A stretch of DNA of 64,000 nt from Streptomyces sp. MMBL 11-1 (GCF_028622875.1 NZ_CP117709.1:2046001-2110000); one strand, 5' to 3'; shown: positions 33,018 through 42,585, counted from the first letter of the stretch. The notes: generated by a model not told the origin, from the sequence alone. A program made the numbers and translations.

Positions 33018-34156
33018 ACGACGCGAACCAAGGGACACCGACGATGCTGAAGACGTCCGCCGAGCCGGCCGAACGCGGACCCCGTCAACCGTCGCCCGTC
33101 CCGGGGCGCAGGGCGTTCAGAATCGGCCCCGCCTCCGGGGTGTGGCGGACCAGGGACGTGCTCGTCCCGCTCGCCGCCACCTTCGCCCTGTTCGCCGCGA
33201 TCGTGGTCAACACCGGCCGCGGCGACTTCGCGATCTCCGTACCGGAGGTCGTCGAAGTGCTTTTGGGCGGCGGCGACTTCGCCTCCCGCATGGTGGTGCT
33301 GGACTTCCGTCTGCCACGCTCCGCCGTGGGTGCGCTGGTCGGGGCGGCGCTCGGCCTCGCCGGAGCGATCGTGCAGGGCATCTCCCGCAACCCCCTGGCC
33401 AGTCCGGACATCCTCGGTGTCACCGCCGGCGCGGGCACCGGCGCGGTCGCGGTCATCGTCCTCGGCGGGGAGTACGGCAGCGTCAGCGGCCCGCTCGCCG
33501 AGATCGGCGTACCGGCCGCCTCGGTGCTGGGAGGGCTGCTGGCCGCCGCCCTCGTCTACCTCCTGGCGGTGCGCCGCGGGCTGTCCGGATACCGGGTGCT
33601 GCTCGTCGGCGTCGGTATCCAGGCCGTGCTCTCCAGCCTGATCTCCTGGCTGCTGGTGAAGGCTTCGATCGTCGATGCGGGGCGGGCCATCCTCTGGCTG
33701 ACCGGCAGCCTCAACTCCAGCACCTGGGAGAACGCCGCCGCGGTCGGCTGGGCGCTGGCCGTGCTGCTGCCCGTCGCCCTCGTCCTGTCCTTCCCCTTCG
33801 GTGCGCTGAACTTCGACGACGACACCGCCCGTGGGCTGGGCGTACGGATCAACGCGGCCCGCGCCGCACTGCTCGTGACGGCGGTACTGCTCACCGCGAC
33901 CGCGACATCCGCCGCCGGGCCCGTCGCCTTCGTCGCGCTGGCCTGCCCGCAGCTCGCGGTCCGGCTGATGCGTACCGGCACGCCGCCCCTGCTCGCGTCG
34001 ACCCTGCTCGGGGCGGCCGTGACGGTGTGGGCCGATGTCCTGGGCCGTACGGCCTTCGGCTCCGTCGAACTCCCCGTCGGCATCCTGACCGCGGCGCTCG
34101 GCGCCCCCTACCTTCTCTACCTGCTCGCCCGGAGCGGAAAGGCCAAAAGGACATGA
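33014..34156 (+). CDS. FecCD-family siderophore ABC permease, second subunit
   Basis: A 380-residue permease, partner of the preceding one. A cytoplasmic N-terminal extension of about 45 residues precedes ten membrane segments. Motifs are DFRLPRSAVGALVGAALGLAG, GISRNPLASPDILGVTAGAG and AGPVAFVALACPQLAVRL. The heterodimer forms the siderophore channel. GTGA overlap upstream and ATGA overlap downstream indicate tight coupling. Confidence 0.93.
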   Translation: MNDANQGTPTMLKTSAEPAERGPRQPSPVPGRRAFRIGPASGVWRTRDVLVPLAATFALFAAIVVNTGRGDFAISVPEVVEVLLGGGDFASRMVVLDFRLPRSAVGALVGAALGLAGAIVQGISRNPLASPDILGVTAGAGTGAVAVIVLGGEYGSVSGPLAEIGVPAASVLGGLLAAALVYLLAVRRGLSGYRVLLVGVGIQAVLSSLISWLLVKASIVDAGRAILWLTGSLNSSTWENAAAVGWALAVLLPVALVLSFPFGALNFDDDTARGLGVRINAARAALLVTAVLLTATATSAAGPVAFVALACPQLAVRLMRTGTPPLLASTLLGAAVTVWADVLGRTAFGSVELPVGILTAALGAPYLLYLLARSGKAKRT

Positions 34157-35013
34157 CGGAGACGGTCGACATGAAGGATCTCGCGGGCGCCGCCCCCGAG
34201 CGGGCAGCGGTTCGGCTCCGAGCCGAGCAGCTCACTCTGGGCTACGGCGACCGGACCGTCGTCCACGGCATCGACCTGGAGGTCCCGGACGGATCGATCA
34301 CCGCGGTGATCGGCCCCAACGGGTGCGGAAAGTCCACCCTGCTGCGTTCGTTCGGGCGGCTGCTCAAGCCGACGAGCGGTCAGGTGCTGCTGGACGGCAC
34401 ATCGGTCCATGCCATGCCCACCAGAGAGGTGGCGGGCCTGGTCGGCCTGCTGCCGCAGTCGCCGACGGCGCCCGAGGGGCTGACCGTCGCCGATCTGGTG
34501 GCCCGTGGCCGGCACCCGCACCAGAGCTGGTACCGGCGCTGGTCCTCCGACGACGAGAAGGCCGTGGAGCGGGCGTTGCGCCGGACGGGGACGTACGAGC
34601 TGGCCGAGCGGACGCTGGACGAGCTGTCGGGCGGTCAGCGCCAGCGCGCCTGGATCGCGATGACGCTGGCCCAGGACACCGAGCTGCTGCTGCTCGACGA
34701 GCCGACCACGCACCTGGACCTGGCCCACCAGATCGACGTCCTGGAGTTGGTCGGTGAACTGCACCGGGAGACCGGCCGGACCATCGTGATGGTGCTCCAC
34801 GAGCTGTCCCTGGCCGCGCGGTACGCCGACCGGCTGGTGGCGATGAAGGACGGCCGGATCGCGGCCCAGGGGGCCCCCGCCGACGTACTGACGGAGGAGC
34901 TGCTGCGGGACGTCTTCGGGCTGCGGGCCCGCGTACGTCCGGACGAGGAGAGCGGCTCCCTTCTGGTCATACCGCTCGGCCGGGACCGCGAGCCACAGGA
35001 CTCCGTCGCCTGA
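34153..35013 (+). CDS. siderophore ABC transporter ATP-binding protein
   Basis: A 286-residue FepC-type ATPase. Walker A GPNGCGKST (about residue 58), Q-loop LLPQSP, ABC signature LSGGQRQRAWIAMTLAQ, Walker B LLLLDEPTTHLD and switch VLHELSLAARYADR are all intact. Energises uptake through the two permeases. Overlaps the permease stop (ATGA). Last gene of the import operon, 139 nt before the biosynthetic operon. Confidence 0.95.
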   Translation: MTETVDMKDLAGAAPERAAVRLRAEQLTLGYGDRTVVHGIDLEVPDGSITAVIGPNGCGKSTLLRSFGRLLKPTSGQVLLDGTSVHAMPTREVAGLVGLLPQSPTAPEGLTVADLVARGRHPHQSWYRRWSSDDEKAVERALRRTGTYELAERTLDELSGGQRQRAWIAMTLAQDTELLLLDEPTTHLDLAHQIDVLELVGELHRETGRTIVMVLHELSLAARYADRLVAMKDGRIAAQGAPADVLTEELLRDVFGLRARVRPDEESGSLLVIPLGRDREPQDSVA

Positions 35014-35095
35014 CGGTTTATCAGGACAGTGGCGCGCCCGCGAGGTTGACCCGGTCGCGCCCGCCCCGCGGCCCTGGACGCCCCTTCCCGGAAAG

Positions 35096-35123
35096 ACGCA
35101 GGTTAGGCTAGCCTAACCTGCGT
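35096..35123. promoter_or_regulatory. 28-bp perfect palindromic iron box before the siderophore biosynthesis operon
   Basis: Two 14-nt arms (ACGCAGGTTAGGCT and its complement) with no spacer. The core TTAGGCTAGCCTAA is the full DmdR/IdeR consensus. The centre lies 44 nt before the start of the aminotransferase gene. It is the strongest of the three iron boxes here and implies tight iron repression of the six downstream genes. Confidence 0.93.
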
Positions 35124-35152
35124 CCAGTTCACGACGAAGGGCATGACCCGCC

Positions 35153-36487
35153 ATGCTGCGCGCCCAACTCCTCGACCGTCAGGCACGGCGCGAGTCCTCC
35201 GCTCGCACCTATGCCCGCACCCTGCCCGTGGCGCCGGCCAGGGCAGCCGGAGCCATCGTTACGGGCACCGATGGCCGTACGTACATCGACTGCCTCTCCG
35301 GGGCCGGCACCCTCGCTCTCGGGCACAACCACCCCGAGGTCATCGCGGCCCTCCAGGCAACCCTGAGCTCCGGCGCGCTGCTCCACAGCCTCGACATGAT
35401 CACTCCGCAGAAGGACACCTTCACCACGGAGCTGCTCGGTCACCTCCCCGGCGGCCTGCGCGACGACGCCCGGTTGCACTTCTGCAGCCCGGCCGGAACC
35501 GACGCCGTCGAGGCCGCGCTGAAGCTCGCCCGCCAGACGACCGGGCGCCGGGGCGTCGTCGCGTTCACCGGCGCGTACCACGGCATGACGCTGGGCGCGG
35601 CCTCCGTGTCCGGCCCCGAGGGGATGCGCGCGAGCGGTCCCGCCGACGCCCAGTCCGTCACTCGTCTCCCGTACCCGTACGGCTACCGCTGCCCGTTCGG
35701 CGTCGGCGCCGAGCAGGCCGGGGTGCTCTCGGCACGGCTGCTGGAAAGCCTGATCACCGACCCGAGCAGCGGAGTGGAGAAGCCCGCCGCGGTGATCCTG
35801 GAGGTCGTCCAGGGCGAAGGCGGCGTGGTCGAGGCCCCCGACGCGTGGCTGCGGGAGGTCCGGAGGATCACCTCCGCGCACGATGTGCTCCTGATCATCG
35901 ACGAGGTACAGACCGGCATCGGCCGCACCGGGCACTTCTGGGCCTGTGAACGTGCCGGAGTGACCCCCGACATCCTCGTCACGTCCAAAGCGGTGGGCGG
36001 CGGTCTGCCGCTCGCGCTCATCGCCTACCGTGCGGACCTGGACACCTGGCGGCCCGGCGCCCACACCGGCACGTTCCGGGGCAACACCCTCGCCATGGTG
36101 GCCGGGGAGATCACTCTGCGGACCGTCGCCGAGCAGGAGTTGACCGAACGTGCCGAGAAGCTGGGTGAACGCCTGCGACGAGGGCTGCGCGAACTGGCCG
36201 CCGACCACCCGGTGTTCGGCGAGGTACGTGGCCGCGGCCTCATGATCGGGGTCGAACTCGTCGACCCCGACGGCGAGGCCGGCCGTCTCGGCTCCCTCCC
36301 TCCCCACCCGGTGCTCGCGAAGGCGCTACGCGCCGCCTGCCTCGATCACGGTCTGATCCTGGAGCTCGGCGGTCGCGACGACAGCGTGCTGCGGCTGCTG
36401 CCACCGCTGATCCTCAGCGACATCGAGGCCGACTCGGTGCTGGAACGCATCGCCGACGCACTGCGCGAAGCGGAGCGCACCGCATGA
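35153..36487 (+). CDS. class III aminotransferase, probable L-2,4-diaminobutyrate:2-oxoglutarate transaminase
   Basis: A 444-residue PLP enzyme of the DABA/EctB/RhbA branch. Motifs: FCSPAGTDAVEAALKLAR, AYHGMTLGA, IIDEVQTGIGRTGHFWA and the Schiff-base Lys279 in LVTSKAVGGGLPLAL. It should convert aspartate semialdehyde to L-2,4-diaminobutyrate. The decarboxylase that follows by ATGA overlap supports the pairing known from schizokinen and rhizobactin pathways. Substrate is inferred from family and neighbour, and other omega-amino substrates are possible. Confidence 0.85.
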   Translation: MLRAQLLDRQARRESSARTYARTLPVAPARAAGAIVTGTDGRTYIDCLSGAGTLALGHNHPEVIAALQATLSSGALLHSLDMITPQKDTFTTELLGHLPGGLRDDARLHFCSPAGTDAVEAALKLARQTTGRRGVVAFTGAYHGMTLGAASVSGPEGMRASGPADAQSVTRLPYPYGYRCPFGVGAEQAGVLSARLLESLITDPSSGVEKPAAVILEVVQGEGGVVEAPDAWLREVRRITSAHDVLLIIDEVQTGIGRTGHFWACERAGVTPDILVTSKAVGGGLPLALIAYRADLDTWRPGAHTGTFRGNTLAMVAGEITLRTVAEQELTERAEKLGERLRRGLRELAADHPVFGEVRGRGLMIGVELVDPDGEAGRLGSLPPHPVLAKALRAACLDHGLILELGGRDDSVLRLLPPLILSDIEADSVLERIADALREAERTA

Positions 36488-38016
36488 CGATTCCCAGCCC
36501 CGCCACCGCGGACCGGCACACCGCACACCGCCTCTCCACCGCTGTCGCGGGCGGCGCCCAAGGCCCGGGCGACCTGCGGGCCCTGACCACCGTCGTGCTC
36601 GGCGCGCTGGCCGACGGGGCTGTCGCACGCGGTGGGCCCCTGCCGGCCGGCGGCCCGGACGCGGTGACCGAGCGGGTCCTGGCCGTGTGCTCTCCCCTGC
36701 TGCCCGAGCAGGGCGTGGGCGCCGAGACCGCCCTGTACGGGCTCGTACGCGCCGTCGCCGAGGGTGCGGCCGACCCGGCCGACCCGGCCTGCGTCGCCCA
36801 TCTGCACTGCCCGCCGCTCGCCGTCGCCGTGGCAGCCGACCTGGCCGCCTCCGCGCTCAACCCGTCGATGGACTCCTGGGACCAGGCTCCGGCCGCCGCG
36901 GTCATCGAGGAGCGGACCACCGCCGCACTGGCCGCGCTGGTCTACCCCGGCATGGCCGCGCCCGACGCCTTGATCACGAGCGGGGGCACCGAGTCCAACC
37001 TGGTGGCCCTGCTGCTGGCCCGCGAGCGGGCCCGCTCGGCAGGCGCCCGCTCCCTGCGGGTGCTGTGCGGGACCAACGCCCACCACAGCATCGCGCGCGC
37101 CGCGTGGATCCTCGGCCTGCCCGCCCCTGTCACCGTCGAATGCCGGGCGGGCCGGATGCTGCCCTCGGCCCTGGACCGGGCACTGCACGACACCGACGGC
37201 CTGCCGGCCCTCGTGGTGGCCACGGCCGGGACCACCGACGAAGGACTGATCGACCCGCTGCCCGAACTCGCCAGGGTCGCCGCCGCCCACGGTGCCGAAC
37301 TGCATGTGGACGCGGCGTACGGAGGTCCTCTGCTGTTCAGCGACCGGCTCGCCGCACGGCTGCACGGCATCGAGTCCGCCGTGTCGGTCACCTTCGACCT
37401 GCACAAGCTCGGCTGGCAGCCGGTCGCCGCGGGCGTCCTCGCGGTCGCCGACGCCGGTACGCTCCAGCCGCTGTCGCTGACCGCCGACTACCTCAACGCG
37501 GACGACGACACCGAGGCCGGAATGCCCGACCTGCTCGGCCGTTCCATCCGCACGTCGCGCCGCCCCGACGCACTGAAGATCGCCGCCACGCTGCGCGCCC
37601 TCGGCCGGGACGGGATCGGCGCTCTCGTCGAACACTGCGTCGACACCGCCGCACAGCTCGCACGTCGCATCGATGCCGATCCCGGGCTGCGCCGCCGCCC
37701 CGGCGACATCGGCATCAGCACGGTTCTGTTCAGGCCGACCGCCGCCGACGCGCTGCCGGCCGAAGACGGCGACGCGCTTGTCGCGGGCATCCGGCGCCGG
37801 CTGATGCTCGACGGGCGTGCCGTCCTCGGCAGGGCGGTCGCCGAGGACGCCGACGGAACGCCCCGCCTGTGGCTCAAGGCCACGCTCCTGCACCCCCGGA
37901 CACAGTCGGCCGAGCTCGACGTCCTGCTGAAGAGCGTCGCCGAAAGCGCATCGGCCAACGGTCCGGCAGTCGTCGGCCGGGCCGCCCCCACACGTACCGA
38001 CGGAGGACCCAGATGA
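36484..38016 (+). CDS. PLP-dependent group II decarboxylase, probable L-2,4-diaminobutyrate decarboxylase
   Basis: A 510-residue decarboxylase. Motifs: HLHCPPLAVAVAADLAASALNPSMDSWDQAP near residue 115 (here HLHCPPLAVAV and NPSMDSWDQAP), TSGGTESNLVALLLAR, HVDAAYGG, and PLP Lys308 in TFDLHKLGWQPVAAG. It should yield 1,3-diaminopropane from diaminobutyrate. The lysine decarboxylase DesA is a relative, but the aminotransferase partner favours diaminobutyrate. Coupled by 4-nt overlaps on both sides. Confidence 0.85.
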   Translation: MTIPSPATADRHTAHRLSTAVAGGAQGPGDLRALTTVVLGALADGAVARGGPLPAGGPDAVTERVLAVCSPLLPEQGVGAETALYGLVRAVAEGAADPADPACVAHLHCPPLAVAVAADLAASALNPSMDSWDQAPAAAVIEERTTAALAALVYPGMAAPDALITSGGTESNLVALLLARERARSAGARSLRVLCGTNAHHSIARAAWILGLPAPVTVECRAGRMLPSALDRALHDTDGLPALVVATAGTTDEGLIDPLPELARVAAAHGAELHVDAAYGGPLLFSDRLAARLHGIESAVSVTFDLHKLGWQPVAAGVLAVADAGTLQPLSLTADYLNADDDTEAGMPDLLGRSIRTSRRPDALKIAATLRALGRDGIGALVEHCVDTAAQLARRIDADPGLRRRPGDIGISTVLFRPTAADALPAEDGDALVAGIRRRLMLDGRAVLGRAVAEDADGTPRLWLKATLLHPRTQSAELDVLLKSVAESASANGPAVVGRAAPTRTDGGPR

Positions 38017-39410
38017 CCCCCGGAGCCGAGTCCGCGCCCCTGGACCTGCTGGGGGTGGGCGCCGGGCCGTTCAACCTGTCCCTCGCCGCCCTTGCCGACG
38101 GAGTGCCCGGCCTGACCTCCGCCTTCCTCGAACGGCGCCAGGCCTTCAGCTGGCACCCCGGCCTGCTCATCGAAGGCGCCACCCTCCAAGTCCCCTTCCT
38201 CGCCGACCTGGTGAGCCTCATCGAGCCGGCCAGCCCGTGGTCCTTCCTCAGCTACGTCAAGGCCGGTGAGCGGCTGTTCCCGTTCTACTTCGCCGAGAAG
38301 TTCCACATCGACCGGGCCGAGTACGACGCCTACCTCCGCTGGGTCTGCGGGCAGCTGGCCTCCTGCCGCTTCGGCCATCAGGTGGACACCGTCCGCTGGA
38401 ACGGCGAACGCGGCGTCTTCGAAGTGGACTTCACCCGCCTCGGCCCGGAAGGCGACGGCGAGGCGGTGGGCCGGCTGTACGCACGTAACCTGGCCCTCGG
38501 CGTCGGCACGGCGCCGCACATCCCCGAGCCGCTGCGCGATCTGGCGGACGACCCCGGCTCACTGGTCCTGCACTCCGCCGACTACCTGGCCCAGCGCGAC
38601 CGGCTGCTCGCGGCCCGCCATGTCACCGTCGTCGGCTCCGGCCAGTCCGGCGCCGAGGTCCTGCTCGACCTGCTGCGGGCCCGGCCGCGTGGTGCGGAGG
38701 GGCTGACCTGGCTCGCCCGCACCCAGGCGTTCGCGCCGATGGAGTACTCCAAGATCGGCCTGGAGCAGTTCACCCCTGACTACACGCGCTACTTCCGCGG
38801 TCTGACCGAGGACACCCGCGACCGTCTGCTGCCCGCCCAGTGGCAGCTCTACAAGGGGGTCAGCGCCGAGACGCTCGGGGAGATCCACGAGGAGCTCTAC
38901 CGGCGCACGATCGACGGCGGCTGGCCGGACGTGACCCTGACGCCCGGCGTCGCCGTGCAGAACGCCCACCGCGCCGGCGCACGGATCGAACTGTCCGTGG
39001 AACACGGACAGCAGGACACCCGCGCCCACCTGACCACCGACGCCGTCGTTCTGGCCACCGGCTACCGCGAGCGGTCCGTCGACTCGTTGCTCTCCCCGCT
39101 GCGGCCGTACGTCGCCCGCGACAACGCCGGGCGCCCCGAGGTCGACGAGCACCAGCGGCTCGTCCTGGACAAGGCCGTCACCGGGTCCGTCTTCGTACAG
39201 AACGCCGAACGCCACACCCACGGCGTCGGCACCCCCGACCTCGGCCTCGCCGCCTGGCGCTCCGCGGTCATCCTCAACGCGCTCACCGGCCGCGACACCT
39301 ACCCGCTGCCCCGGCGCACCGCCTTCACCACCTTCGGCCTCGGCGGAAAGACCGCCGAAGGCCGTGACCACCAGCTGACCGCAAGCACCACCGTCGGAGG
39401 ACGTTCGTGA
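38013..39410 (+). CDS. FAD/NADPH-dependent amine N-hydroxylase of siderophore synthesis
   Basis: A 465-residue flavoprotein of the IucD/PvdA/DesB/RhbE family. FAD motif GVGAGPFNLSLA at the N-terminus, NADPH motif VVGSGQSGAEVLLDLL (about 205) and the family ATGY motif (VVLATGYRERSVDSLL). The substrate-side stretch QVPFLADLVSLIEPASPWSFLSYVK fits the family. It hydroxylates a terminal amine, here presumably of 1,3-diaminopropane, to give the hydroxylamine for the iron-binding hydroxamate. ATGA overlap with the decarboxylase, GTGA overlap with the next gene. Confidence 0.92.
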   Translation: MTPGAESAPLDLLGVGAGPFNLSLAALADGVPGLTSAFLERRQAFSWHPGLLIEGATLQVPFLADLVSLIEPASPWSFLSYVKAGERLFPFYFAEKFHIDRAEYDAYLRWVCGQLASCRFGHQVDTVRWNGERGVFEVDFTRLGPEGDGEAVGRLYARNLALGVGTAPHIPEPLRDLADDPGSLVLHSADYLAQRDRLLAARHVTVVGSGQSGAEVLLDLLRARPRGAEGLTWLARTQAFAPMEYSKIGLEQFTPDYTRYFRGLTEDTRDRLLPAQWQLYKGVSAETLGEIHEELYRRTIDGGWPDVTLTPGVAVQNAHRAGARIELSVEHGQQDTRAHLTTDAVVLATGYRERSVDSLLSPLRPYVARDNAGRPEVDEHQRLVLDKAVTGSVFVQNAERHTHGVGTPDLGLAAWRSAVILNALTGRDTYPLPRRTAFTTFGLGGKTAEGRDHQLTASTTVGGRS

Positions 39411-41218
39411 CCGTGCAGACATCACCGCAGGCCCACGCCTGGAACCGGGCCGGAAGCCTGATAACCGAGAAGATGCTCGGCGAACTCTCCTACGAGTACC
39501 TCTTCGAGCCGGTCGCCGACAGCGACCCGGTCACCGAGGGCGCCGACCCCGCCTGGCGCCTCGACCTGCCGGGCGACGTCACCTACCGCTTCCGGGCCCG
39601 CCACGGCGCCTTCCGCTGCTGGGTCGTCACTCCCGGCTCCGCCACCCGCCACACCGCCGACGGCCACGGGCCGGCCGACGACCCGCGCATCCTGGTCACG
39701 GACGCCCGGACCGTCCTCGGCCTCGGCGGCATGCGCCTCGCCGACGTGCTCAGCGAGCTCACCGCCACCGTCTCCAACGAGGCCATGCGCCTGGACCGGC
39801 CCATCACGGCGGCCGAGCTGGCGGCCCTCCCCTACGACCTGGCCGACGGCCACCTCACCGGCCACCCCCGCATCGTCGTGAACAAGGGGCGCGTCGGGTT
39901 CTCCGCCGCCGACCGCGCCCGCCTCGCCCCCGAGGCGCGCAACCCGTTCGCCGTGCGCTGGACCGCCGTCCACCGCGACCTCGCCAGCTTCCGCTCCGTC
40001 GCCGGCCTCGACGAGAACACCCTGCTCGCCGAGGAGCTCGACGAGTCGACCCGCCAGGCGTTCGCCGAGCGCCTCGCCGCCGTCGGCGGGGACCCCGCCG
40101 ACTACGTCTGGATGCCCATCCACCCCTGGCAGTGGGACGAGATCGTCGGCACCCTGTACGCCGCGGAGATCGCCACCGGAAGCATCGTGCTCCTCGGCGA
40201 CTCGTCCGACACGTACGTGCCGCACCAGACCGTGCGTACCCTCGCCAACGTCAGCCACCCCACCCGGCGTGACGTCAAGACGGCCTGCTCCGTACGGAAC
40301 ACCCTCGTCTACCGGGGGCTGAACTCCGCCGCCACACTCGCGGGGCCCGCCGTCACCGAGTGGCTGCTGTCGATCCACGAGAACGACGAACTGCTGCGCG
40401 ACGAGTACCGCTTCGACCTCCTCGGTGAGGTCGCCGCCGTCTCCGTCAAGCACCCGCTCTTCAGCTCTCTCGAAGAGCTGCCCTACCGCTTCCACGAGAC
40501 CCTCGGCGTCCTGTGGCGCGAGCCGCTGCGCACCCGCGTCGGCGAGAACGAACGGGCCATCTCCCTCGCCACCCTCCCGTACCGCGACCACGAGGGCGCA
40601 AGCGTCGTCGCACACCTGATCCGTACGTCGGGCATGACCCCCGAGGACTGGTTCGGCAAGCTGTACGACCTCATCCTCACCCCGCTGCTGCACTGGCTCT
40701 ACCGCTACGGCGTCGCCTACTGCCCGCACAGTCAGAACCTCGTCCTCATCACCGACCCGGACGGCCGCCCCCTCCGCGTCATGATCAAGGACTTCGCGCA
40801 GGGCGTGGATCTCGTCGACGCCGACCTGCCCGTCCACGACACCCTGGCGGAGGAGGCGCGCAAGGACATGCTGCGCTGGCCGGCCCCGCTGATGGCCCAG
40901 TCGCTGTTCTCGTCCGTCTTCTCCGGCCAGATCCGGTTCCTCGCCGAGATCGCCCACGACGACTTCGGTTACTCACGCCCCCAGATGTGGGAACAGGTCC
41001 GCACCATCATCCGCGCGTACGCCGACCGCTTCCCCGAGGACGCCAAGCGCTACCCGGACCTGGACCTGTTCGCCCCGGACGTGGAACGCGTCTGCCTGAA
41101 CCGCGAGCACCTCGCGGGCGAGGGCTTCGAACGCGTCGACCGCGACGAGGAGTTCGACGTCCGCTTCGGCCGCGTCCCCAATCCGCTGTCCGCCCCGGAC
41201 CCGGAAGGCGCCTGGTGA
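39407..41218 (+). CDS. IucA/IucC-family NRPS-independent siderophore synthetase
   Basis: A 603-residue synthetase that adenylates a carboxylate and condenses it with an amine or hydroxylamine. Motifs: HPWQWDEI (about 240), SHPTRRDVKTACSVRNT, YRYGVAYCPHSQNLVLI and IKDFAQGVDLVD. It resembles the type C enzyme DesD more than citrate-activating IucA, but this cannot be settled by eye. It is the only such enzyme in the cluster. Schizokinen-type clusters normally have two. GTG start, coupled by 4-nt overlaps. Confidence 0.92.
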   Translation: MTVQTSPQAHAWNRAGSLITEKMLGELSYEYLFEPVADSDPVTEGADPAWRLDLPGDVTYRFRARHGAFRCWVVTPGSATRHTADGHGPADDPRILVTDARTVLGLGGMRLADVLSELTATVSNEAMRLDRPITAAELAALPYDLADGHLTGHPRIVVNKGRVGFSAADRARLAPEARNPFAVRWTAVHRDLASFRSVAGLDENTLLAEELDESTRQAFAERLAAVGGDPADYVWMPIHPWQWDEIVGTLYAAEIATGSIVLLGDSSDTYVPHQTVRTLANVSHPTRRDVKTACSVRNTLVYRGLNSAATLAGPAVTEWLLSIHENDELLRDEYRFDLLGEVAAVSVKHPLFSSLEELPYRFHETLGVLWREPLRTRVGENERAISLATLPYRDHEGASVVAHLIRTSGMTPEDWFGKLYDLILTPLLHWLYRYGVAYCPHSQNLVLITDPDGRPLRVMIKDFAQGVDLVDADLPVHDTLAEEARKDMLRWPAPLMAQSLFSSVFSGQIRFLAEIAHDDFGYSRPQMWEQVRTIIRAYADRFPEDAKRYPDLDLFAPDVERVCLNREHLAGEGFERVDRDEEFDVRFGRVPNPLSAPDPEGAW

Positions 41219-42585
41219 CAGGCGACCAGCGGCCGGCCGCCGCCTTCTGGCAGCGGCCGGCCGGCCCCAGGGCCCTCGCGGACCGCGCCGAGGCCGGAGA
41301 CCGCATACGGGCGGCGTTCGCCGGCCGGTCGCCGGACCGGCTGACGCTGCTCGCACCGGACCCGCACGGCCGGTTCGCGGCCGTCGACCTCGACGGCGGA
41401 TTCGCCCTCGACTCCGTGTTCGACGGTGGCTACGGCGCCTGCACCTACCTCTTCGCCTGGACCGTCGAACGCGGCACCGTGCCCGCCCCCGAGCTCCAGC
41501 GCTACTACGAGACGTACGGCGATCTCGTCCTCCACCCCGACCCGGCCACCCTCACACCCCAGCCCGGTGAGGACGGCAGCTGGTACGTGGTCTGCGACGC
41601 GGCCTGGCCCGACGGCACTCCCGTCGACGTCGCCCCGCGTACGGCGCTGCGCACCCGGCTCGCGGCGGCCGAGGAGCTCGGCATCGTCCCGTCCGTCGGG
41701 CTCGAACACGAAGTCACCTTCTACCGCGCGGACGGGACACCGCTCACCTCGCACGGCATCGACTACGCCCTCGGCGGCACCGAACCCCTCGCTCCCCTGC
41801 TGCGTGACGTGCGCGGCACGCTCCGCGAGGCGGCACTCGGGGTGGAGTCCGCGCGCGCCGAATGCCACCCGGGCCAGTACGAGATCGTCCTGCGGCACCG
41901 TGACGCGCTGGCGGCCTGCGACGACGCCATGATCCAGCAGACACTCGTCAGGCAGGCCGCGGCACGGCACTCCGTCAGCGCCTCCTACCTGGCCGCCGAA
42001 GGACCGGGGCAGGGCAGTTCCTGCCACGTCCACCTCTCCCTCAACAGCCTGGAGGGCCACAATCTCGGAGCCGACGACGCCGACCCCCGGAGCCCCAGCC
42101 GTCTTCTCGGTTCGTTCCTCGCCGGAGTGCTGCGTGCCGCCTCCGACCTGACCCCCGTCTGGGCGCCCACCACGAATTCCTACGTCCGCCTGCGCACCGG
42201 GGACTTCGCGCCCACACAGGTGCGCTGGGGCGCCGACGACCGCACGGCCGCCGTACGCCTCGCCGGACACGGGCCCTCACTCCGCCTGGAATGCCGGTTT
42301 CCCGGAGCCGACGCGCAGCCGCACCTCGTCGTCGCGGCACTGCTGGCCGCCGGGCTGTCGGGCATCGAGGACGACCTGCCCACACCGCCGGCCGGGGAGA
42401 CCCTCGACCGGCTCGCCACCACCCCCTGGCAGGCACTGGAGCGCTTCTCGACGTCCAAGCTGGCGGCCCGCCTCCTGGGTGAGGAGTTCGTCGCCCACTA
42501 CGCGGCGCTGTTCGGTTCCGAACTCGATGCCTGGTGCGAGACCGTCACCGACTGGCAGCGCAGGCGTGGGGCCCTGAGGTCATGA
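41215..42585 (+). CDS. glutamine-synthetase-fold ligase inside the siderophore operon
   Basis: A 456-residue GS-family enzyme. Ligand residues are conserved: GLEHEVTFY (metal glutamates, about 162), ECHPGQYEIVL, GSSCHVHLSL (about 270), NSYVRL (about 320) and the R-x-E-x-R site LRLECRFPGADAQPH (about 358). It resembles GlnA3/PuuA-type gamma-glutamyl-amine ligases more than true GlnA: the GMHVH methionine is cysteine and no adenylylation tyrosine loop is seen. Locked by 4-nt overlaps between the synthetase and exporter genes, it probably makes an amide in the siderophore, or glutamylates the diamine precursor. Substrates unknown. Confidence 0.85.
   Translation: MTGDQRPAAAFWQRPAGPRALADRAEAGDRIRAAFAGRSPDRLTLLAPDPHGRFAAVDLDGGFALDSVFDGGYGACTYLFAWTVERGTVPAPELQRYYETYGDLVLHPDPATLTPQPGEDGSWYVVCDAAWPDGTPVDVAPRTALRTRLAAAEELGIVPSVGLEHEVTFYRADGTPLTSHGIDYALGGTEPLAPLLRDVRGTLREAALGVESARAECHPGQYEIVLRHRDALAACDDAMIQQTLVRQAAARHSVSASYLAAEGPGQGSSCHVHLSLNSLEGHNLGADDADPRSPSRLLGSFLAGVLRAASDLTPVWAPTTNSYVRLRTGDFAPTQVRWGADDRTAAVRLAGHGPSLRLECRFPGADAQPHLVVAALLAAGLSGIEDDLPTPPAGETLDRLATTPWQALERFSTSKLAARLLGEEFVAHYAALFGSELDAWCETVTDWQRRRGALRS

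Noticed and set aside
36687..38012. Long upstream extension of the N-hydroxylase frame
   Set aside because: The extension is an off-frame shadow of the decarboxylase. The hydroxylase start at 38013 has an ATGA overlap and GGAGG upstream.
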